A stretch of 64,000 nt of DNA from Candidatus Megaera polyxenophila (GTDB lineage Bacteria > Pseudomonadota > Alphaproteobacteria > Rickettsiales > Rickettsiaceae). Below, piece by piece: positions 59,804 to 64,000 of the stretch (position 1 is the stretch's first letter; each line of letters opens with the position of its first letter). The notes beneath the pieces are model-generated. The model ran no database searches and was not told the origin of the DNA. It worked only from the letters and a program-made list of their open reading frames with translations. The stretch spans positions 84,260-148,259 of the forward strand of contig AP017966.1 in the NCBI GenBank assembly GCA_037101405.1, in the 5' to 3' direction. The position numbers and the translations under genes are program-made.

Positions 59804-60718
59804 ATGAACTTTTTTGAATTTAACAAACAGTTTCCTACTGAACTTGATTGTATAAAGTACTTTATCACAATTAGGTATAATAATAAACCCGTTTGCAGAC
59901 ATTGCGGGAGCGACAGATTAACACACAGAAGAGATACACCTAAAAATTTTCAATGTATCTTCTGTAATAAAGGTTTCTCAATCTTCAAAGGGACAATATT
60001 TGAGAAGTCTGACACTGATTTACGTAAATGGTTTTATGCTATTCACTTGTTTTTAAATAGTAAAAAAGGTATATCAGGCTACCAACTAAAAAGAGAAATA
60101 GGCGTTACTTATAAAACGGCTTGGCGTATGCTTAAGCAAATCAGGCTTGCTATGGGTAATATTGAAAACCAGCAATTTTTTGGTACTTTAATTGAAGTGG
60201 ATGAGACCTATGTAGGCGGTAGACCTAGGAAGAAAAACAATAGAGATGATGATAACGATAACTTACCACCAGTAAATAAAAGGGGGCGTGGTACTAAAAA
60301 GAACGTTGTTGTTGGTTGTATTGATAAGATAAATAAGTCTGTATTTGCTAAAGTTATGATTAAAAACAACGATGGCAAGAAATTAACAGGTAAGCAGCTA
60401 TTAGATGTATTGAATCAAGTTATAACCCAAGATAGCGTCATTATTAGCGATGAGTTCAAAGGATATAATATCCTCGGTAAGAAAACAAGCCATATCCATT
60501 TAAGAGTAGACCATACGAAAGAATATGTAGCCAGCGGTAACATTCACACCAACAATATGGAGAACTTTTGGGGAACTCTAAAGCGTGGAATACTCGGCAT
60601 ATATCACCACGTATCAGCTAAGCATCTTCAAAAGTATGTTGATGAGTTTGCTTTTAGATATAATACTAGAGAAAATGGTTGTGTATTTAATTTGATTTTA
60701 CAACAGGCGGTTTTCTAA
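59804..60718 (+). CDS. IS1595-family (ISXO2-like) transposase
   Basis: The 304 residues are identical to 49224-50138, with the zinc ribbon and DDE core intact. Confidence 0.95.
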   Translation: MNFFEFNKQFPTELDCIKYFITIRYNNKPVCRHCGSDRLTHRRDTPKNFQCIFCNKGFSIFKGTIFEKSDTDLRKWFYAIHLFLNSKKGISGYQLKREIGVTYKTAWRMLKQIRLAMGNIENQQFFGTLIEVDETYVGGRPRKKNNRDDDNDNLPPVNKRGRGTKKNVVVGCIDKINKSVFAKVMIKNNDGKKLTGKQLLDVLNQVITQDSVIISDEFKGYNILGKKTSHIHLRVDHTKEYVASGNIHTNNMENFWGTLKRGILGIYHHVSAKHLQKYVDEFAFRYNTRENGCVFNLILQQAVF

Positions 60719-61328
60719 CGAATTGAATAGAGAGACTTCCATTTTCTAAACGATTTAAAATACCTTCTATATGTACTTTATGATAAACTTCATATTTTTC
60801 ATTATTTAAAATACCGTATTTTAAAGCAATAGTTGCTGTAATTTTTAAAGATTTAGCTATGTTTATATCTTTTACTTTAATTATCCCTGTCGCTGCATTA
60901 GAAAGGTAATAAGGTGGAAGTAAAACTGATGATTTATTTATTACATCTATTTCATCTTTTTGATGTGTCTGACCATTAACAATTATAACTGTCTTTTCTT
61001 GGTCTAAAAAACAACTAATCACCTGAGTAGAACAGTTATAAACTGACATAGCAATTCGAATGTTGTGTATATTATTATCTGGAAATTCTAATCTAGGTTC
61101 TGGAATTATCAATAATTTATCCTTAATACTATAATTTTGCTTACATTTATGTACTAAATAAACGAGAGGTAGAGATAAAAATATAGCACCTAAAAACTGT
61201 TGCGTTAACATATAGTACCCCAAACTACTGCAAATAAAAGCAAAAGAAGGTAATGCTTTACTGTCCAGCCAATCTTTGATATAATCACTGACAATAGTAT
61301 TAGAAACTTGTTTAAAAAATTCCAACAT
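60687..61328 (-). CDS. Membrane protein carried by the IS1595 element
   Basis: The 213 residues are identical to 50107-50748 and lie inside the same element ends, confirming passenger status. The function is unknown. Confidence 0.8.
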   Translation of the reverse strand: MLEFFKQVSNTIVSDYIKDWLDSKALPSFAFICSSLGYYMLTQQFLGAIFLSLPLVYLVHKCKQNYSIKDKLLIIPEPRLEFPDNNIHNIRIAMSVYNCSTQVISCFLDQEKTVIIVNGQTHQKDEIDVINKSSVLLPPYYLSNAATGIIKVKDINIAKSLKITATIALKYGILNNEKYEVYHKVHIEGILNRLENGSLSIQFVRKPPVVKSN

Positions 61329-61522
61329 AATAAATTATTATAAAACTGACCAAATATATCAGTAATATACAATCTATTATTGAATGTCAAGGGATGATTG
61401 CGTAAAAAAATAAAAAAAGCAAAGTAACTTTAATTAGTTAACCTCTCTATTTTCTAGCTATACAAAGATACCATAGTACAATATTATTAACATTTCTTAA
61501 TAAAAACTAAAACAGTTAATTT

Positions 61523-61852
61523 ATGAAACAAGAGGAATTTGTTGTTAAAATACTTGAAGTATTGTCCCCGATGCCTGATATTATTGCGATAAAAAGTAAA
61601 GGCCACATAGTTTTATATAAGGATGGAGTTATGTTTGGCAAGATAGTTGAGCAAAGTGTTTTATTGTTAAGTAACAATAATAAATTTATTAAAGTGGACA
61701 CTGAGTTAATAACTAGGTTATTTATACCTAAAAACAAAATTAACCAATCTGACTGTGATTCATTCTTATTTAAAGCTACTAAGTCCTGGTGGTTGGCTAA
61801 AAGTAAGATATGGACTATTTCAGCTACAAAAGGATTTTTAGAAAATATCTAG
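61523..61852 (+). CDS. TfoX-N-like protein, copy 2
   Basis: The 109-aa protein is a near-duplicate of 19948-20277, with changes mostly in the middle (residues 58-80) and the same C-terminal KATKSWWLAKSKIWTIS. It heads the intact cassette TfoX-like, antitoxin, toxin, BRO-N, unknown, AlpA. Confidence 0.7.
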   Translation: MKQEEFVVKILEVLSPMPDIIAIKSKGHIVLYKDGVMFGKIVEQSVLLLSNNNKFIKVDTELITRLFIPKNKINQSDCDSFLFKATKSWWLAKSKIWTISATKGFLENI

Positions 61853-61902
61853 TATATTCAGCTCATTTATTCATAATATAAAAAATCAAAACTCATTTTT
61901 TA

Positions 61903-61938
61903 TTTACAGTTAATATATTTACTTATATACTCAAGTAA
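61903..61938 (+). promoter_or_regulatory. Toxin-antitoxin promoter with operator palindrome, copy 2
   Basis: TTTACA (61903-61908), 17-bp spacer, TATACT (61926-61931). The palindrome TTACTT-N8-AAGTAA covers the -10 box. It is identical to 20330-20365. Confidence 0.65.
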
Positions 61939-61963
61939 GTAATAAAAACCAAGAGAATCAAAA

Positions 61964-62236
61964 ATGACCAGACTAAGTATAGATATACCAAATGAATTAC
62001 ACCATTATCTCAAAATACATACGGCACGAAAAAAAGTAACTGTGGTAGATTTTGTAAGAGATGCCATATACAAAAAAATTGATCAGGAAAAAGTACCTAA
62101 TAGAGAAACCATAAAAGCTATTGAAGAGTCAAGAAAAGGTGTTGGTATAACTTGTTTTAGCTCTAAAGAAGATTTTTTAAAACATCTTAGTCAATTAGAA
62201 AAAGAAGTAGAACAAGAGTTAGCAGAGAGAAATTGA
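61964..62236 (+). CDS. RelB/DinJ-type antitoxin, copy 2
   Basis: The 90-aa protein is identical to 20391-20663: an N-terminal ribbon-helix-helix and a C-terminal neutralising tail. It overlaps the intact toxin by 4 nt, forming the functional pair of this window. Confidence 0.88.
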   Translation: MTRLSIDIPNELHHYLKIHTARKKVTVVDFVRDAIYKKIDQEKVPNRETIKAIEESRKGVGITCFSSKEDFLKHLSQLEKEVEQELAERN

Positions 62237-62532
62237 TGAATATTAATATAATTTCTACTAATAAATTTGACAAAGAATTTAAATTGTCGCTAAGACGAGG
62301 TAAAAAGAAAGAGAATTTAGATAAGGTTATAAATTTATTATTGGATAATATTAATAAAGGAATAGAACATCATTCATTACTACCGGAAAAGTATTGCCTT
62401 CATAAATTAATAGGTAAATATAAAGGCTACTGGGAATGTCATATAGAGCCTGATTGGTTGCTAGTTTATTATTTAGATGACGAAGTGTTGCGACTAGAAC
62501 GTACAGGTACACATAACGATATTTTTAAGTAA
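62233..62532 (+). CDS. YafQ-family mRNA interferase toxin (intact)
   Basis: The 99-aa RelE-superfamily toxin of the YafQ type has LHKLIGKYKGYWECHIEPDW, LLVYYLDDEVLRLER and TGTHNDIF, containing the H, H, D-W and H/F residues used by YafQ to cut ribosome-bound mRNA. The broken copy at 20660/58692 shows what part is lost there. With its antitoxin it should stabilise the element. Confidence 0.9.
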   Translation: MMNINIISTNKFDKEFKLSLRRGKKKENLDKVINLLLDNINKGIEHHSLLPEKYCLHKLIGKYKGYWECHIEPDWLLVYYLDDEVLRLERTGTHNDIFK

Positions 62533-62538
62533 TGAGAA

Positions 62539-62817
62539 ATGACAAAGAATGATTTAGCTATTTTTGAAGACCACAAAATTCGTAGGACATATGACAAAAA
62601 AACCGACACATGGTTTTTCTCGGTTGTTGATGTTGTAGGTGCATTAACCGATAGTACTAATGCCAGTGCTTATTGGAGAAAATTAAAACAACGATTAATT
62701 CAAGAAAAAAGTGAAGTCGTGACATTTTATCACGGGTTGAAATTAAAAGCTCCTGATGGTAAGAAATATTTAACCGATGTTGCTAATGTAGAAACCTTAT
62801 TAAGATTAATTCAATAA
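62539..62817 (+). CDS. Stand-alone BRO-N domain protein, copy 2
   Basis: The 92-aa protein differs from 58407-58685 by one residue (TDV instead of TDI). It ends at the same LLRLIQ point, so the short form was already fixed before the cassette duplicated. It is 6 nt after the toxin. Confidence 0.8.
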   Translation: MTKNDLAIFEDHKIRRTYDKKTDTWFFSVVDVVGALTDSTNASAYWRKLKQRLIQEKSEVVTFYHGLKLKAPDGKKYLTDVANVETLLRLIQ

Positions 62818-62895
62818 CCATGCTCAATATCTAGAAGAGAAATGATGCAGTGGTGGGGTGACTAGTTGGAGAATATTAAGGTATAAGCACTATAT

Positions 62896-63621
62896 ATGAA
62901 TACTGATGATGATATCCCTGATTTCTATAAAGTTTATTGCGAAAGAGATTTAGTATCACTCGGTACAGCTCTCATGTTATGGCTTGATATTAATCCTGAT
63001 GAGTTTAACGATCAAGAAGGATATTACCAATATTTGGTGGAAAGAAAACTTTATCAAAAAGCTATAGAGATAACAAGAAAGATTCAAGATGCTGCAATAC
63101 ATACTAAAGAGTTAGAAACCATTTTTACAGCCTTAGCCTTTTCCCCTAAAATAGAACATGTAAATAAGACTAATACTTCCTTTGACAGTAATGGAATACC
63201 TATAGTTCATAGTGTAAATCTTTTAAATTTTGTTCTATGGACTGAAAAAAAGAATTATCAACATCCTTTTCCTAAAAAATTAGCTATTATGATAAAAGAG
63301 TTCCATAATGTAGCAGATTTTAGACTAGAAAATGAAAGATTAAAGAAAGAAATTGAAGAACTAAAGAAACAAGAAAGTAAAATTGATAGTAGAACTGAAA
63401 AAGGATTTATACAAATGCTAGCTATTATGGCAAAGATAAACAAAGATCTTACTGGGGATAGTTTTAACGCTCATAATATTGCAGATAAAGCTGCCAATTG
63501 TAAATTTAATTTTAAAATAATGAGTGAAGAGACTATGCGTAAATATATAGCTCCTGCTAGGGAACTACTTGGTATTCCTCGTGTGTATGAAAATAATAAT
63601 AAAACCATCCCAAAGAACTAA
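62896..63621 (+). CDS. Conserved unknown protein with coiled coil, copy 2
   Basis: The 241-aa homologue of 57585-58328 is nearly identical at the N-terminus, with a different and shorter coiled-coil segment (LENERLKKEIEELKKQESK) and a conserved C-terminal FKIMSEETMRKYIAPARELL. It is followed by an imperfect version of the terminator at 57572-57603. Confidence 0.75.
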   Translation: MNTDDDIPDFYKVYCERDLVSLGTALMLWLDINPDEFNDQEGYYQYLVERKLYQKAIEITRKIQDAAIHTKELETIFTALAFSPKIEHVNKTNTSFDSNGIPIVHSVNLLNFVLWTEKKNYQHPFPKKLAIMIKEFHNVADFRLENERLKKEIEELKKQESKIDSRTEKGFIQMLAIMAKINKDLTGDSFNAHNIADKAANCKFNFKIMSEETMRKYIAPARELLGIPRVYENNNKTIPKN

Positions 63622-63765
63622 TCTTGAGATGATTAGGTATTTTTAATTTATTTTTTCCTTTTAAGCCAGTCTACATATATCTTTTAGGCATCCCAAACAA
63701 GTACTTTTTCGGCACGAAAATCACATGGTCGCTCACACCTCTTAAAAAAACGCATTAATATTTCT
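63605..63765 (+). promoter_or_regulatory. Terminator-like hairpin and conserved region upstream of alpA, copy 2
   Basis: It begins with an imperfect hairpin (63605-63634), then a stretch matching 57446-57550, including ATCCCAAACAAGTACTTTT followed by TCGGCACGAAAAT. Taken together the two copies define a conserved non-coding block of about 100 bp before each alpA gene. Confidence 0.5.
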
Positions 63766-63797
63766 CTACGTAAATTAACATTTTAACGGAGCGAGAT

Positions 63798-64000
63798 ATG
63801 CAAAATAACATCCTACCCGATTCCGCCTTTGTGAGGCTTCCTACCATTTTAAAACTATTTCCTATTAGCAGGTCAGCATGGCTAGAAGGCGTTAAATCAG
63901 GATATTTTCCAAGACCCGTGAGGTTAGGTAAACGTATAACCGCCTGGCGAGTCGAAGATATCCGCAAGCTTATTAACGGCAATGAGACTGGAGGGGAGTC
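63798..64000 (+). CDS. AlpA-like excisionase/regulator (cut by window edge)
   Basis: From the ATG at 63798, with a GGAG box upstream, the frame encodes FVRLPTILKLFPISRSAWLE then GVKSGYFPRPVRLGKRITAW then RVEDIRKLI, closely related to the AlpA protein at 57185-57409. It runs off the window end. The order with the preceding genes repeats that of the 57-58 kb cassette. Confidence 0.85.
   Translation, partial: MQNNILPDSAFVRLPTILKLFPISRSAWLEGVKSGYFPRPVRLGKRITAWRVEDIRKLINGNETGGE

Larger units (their letters stand above)
59738..61402 (+). mobile_element. IS1595-family element with membrane-protein passenger, copy 2
   Basis: The 1665-bp copy, identical to 49158-50822, has 25-bp inverted ends (59738-59762, 61378-61402) and an 8-bp target duplication taaaaaaa (59730-59737, 61403-61410). 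Confidence 0.96.

Noticed and set aside
1..64000. tRNA and rRNA genes
   Set aside because: No cloverleaf-like or rRNA-like sequence was recognised by eye on either strand; a covariance search would be needed to exclude them fully.

Overview
The window is AT-rich, densely coded and full of insertion sequences. It reads as part of a conjugative plasmid, or an integrated conjugative element, of a Rickettsiaceae bacterium (Rickettsia or a close relative). This rests on the combination of an F-type tra cluster, replication proteins carrying a DnaA N-terminal-like domain, a small ParA with a ribbon-helix-helix partner, ProP-like transporter and SpoT-hydrolase genes, many Rpn/PD-(D/E)XK and Fic/HicAB-type genes, and low GC. 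No chromosomal housekeeping gene, rRNA or tRNA was recognised. The genus is an inference.

Layout. 1-11.6 kb (minus strand): an F-like type IV secretion operon in the order traA-L-E-K-B-V-C-trbI-W-U. Three related membrane proteins and a DUF2829 (Tad2-like) gene are interleaved, and two small pilin-like ORFs lie on the opposite strand. 11.6-15.3 kb (minus): phage-type recombination module A (SSB, RecT, YqaJ exonuclease, two unknown proteins, winged-helix regulator). 15.7-17.7 kb: replication gene pair A. 17.7-19.2 kb: a DNA methyltransferase fused to a nuclease domain. 19.5-20.8 kb: TfoX-N-like genes and a RelB/YafQ-type toxin-antitoxin pair whose toxin is cut. 20.8-26.6 kb: recombination module B, a diverged copy of module A that uses Bet instead of RecT. 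27-34 kb: accessory genes, including a ProQ/FinO-Rpn fusion, a Bax-inhibitor-1 protein, HU, a cold-shock protein, an exonuclease, ProP and a SpoT hydrolase. 34.1-36.1 kb: ParA/ParG-like partition genes and a tyrosine recombinase. 36.3-38.4 kb: relics of a polyketide/non-ribosomal peptide locus. 38.7-45.9 kb: an Rpn nuclease, nested insertion sequences, Fic and HicAB. 46.1-57.4 kb (minus): a helicase, a terminase-like protein, an iteron-like array split by an IS1595 element, a 1020-aa primase-helicase, an OB/SSB-like protein, a ParB-MT-A70 methyltransferase and an AlpA-like regulator. 57.5-64 kb: two copies, in opposite orientation, of a cassette holding TfoX-like, antitoxin, toxin, BRO-N, a conserved unknown and AlpA.

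The largest-scale signal is a reciprocal break. The first toxin gene and the second replication gene are each cut in two, and their halves lie at about 20,784 and about 58,868 in the orientation expected if the intervening 38 kb had been inverted. Undoing the inversion restores both genes and makes the broken cassette colinear with the intact one at 61.5-64 kb. The window therefore looks like two related replicon/recombination modules joined in one element and later rearranged.

Three insertion sequences recur as (near-)identical copies: a 1323-bp IS3-family element (2 copies), a 1266-bp IS3-family element (4 copies) and a 1665-bp IS1595-family element with a membrane-protein passenger (2 copies). 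Target duplications are visible at five of the eight insertions. The other three lack them; two show flanking gene loss and the third (866-2188) is consistent with it, so local deletions are likely.
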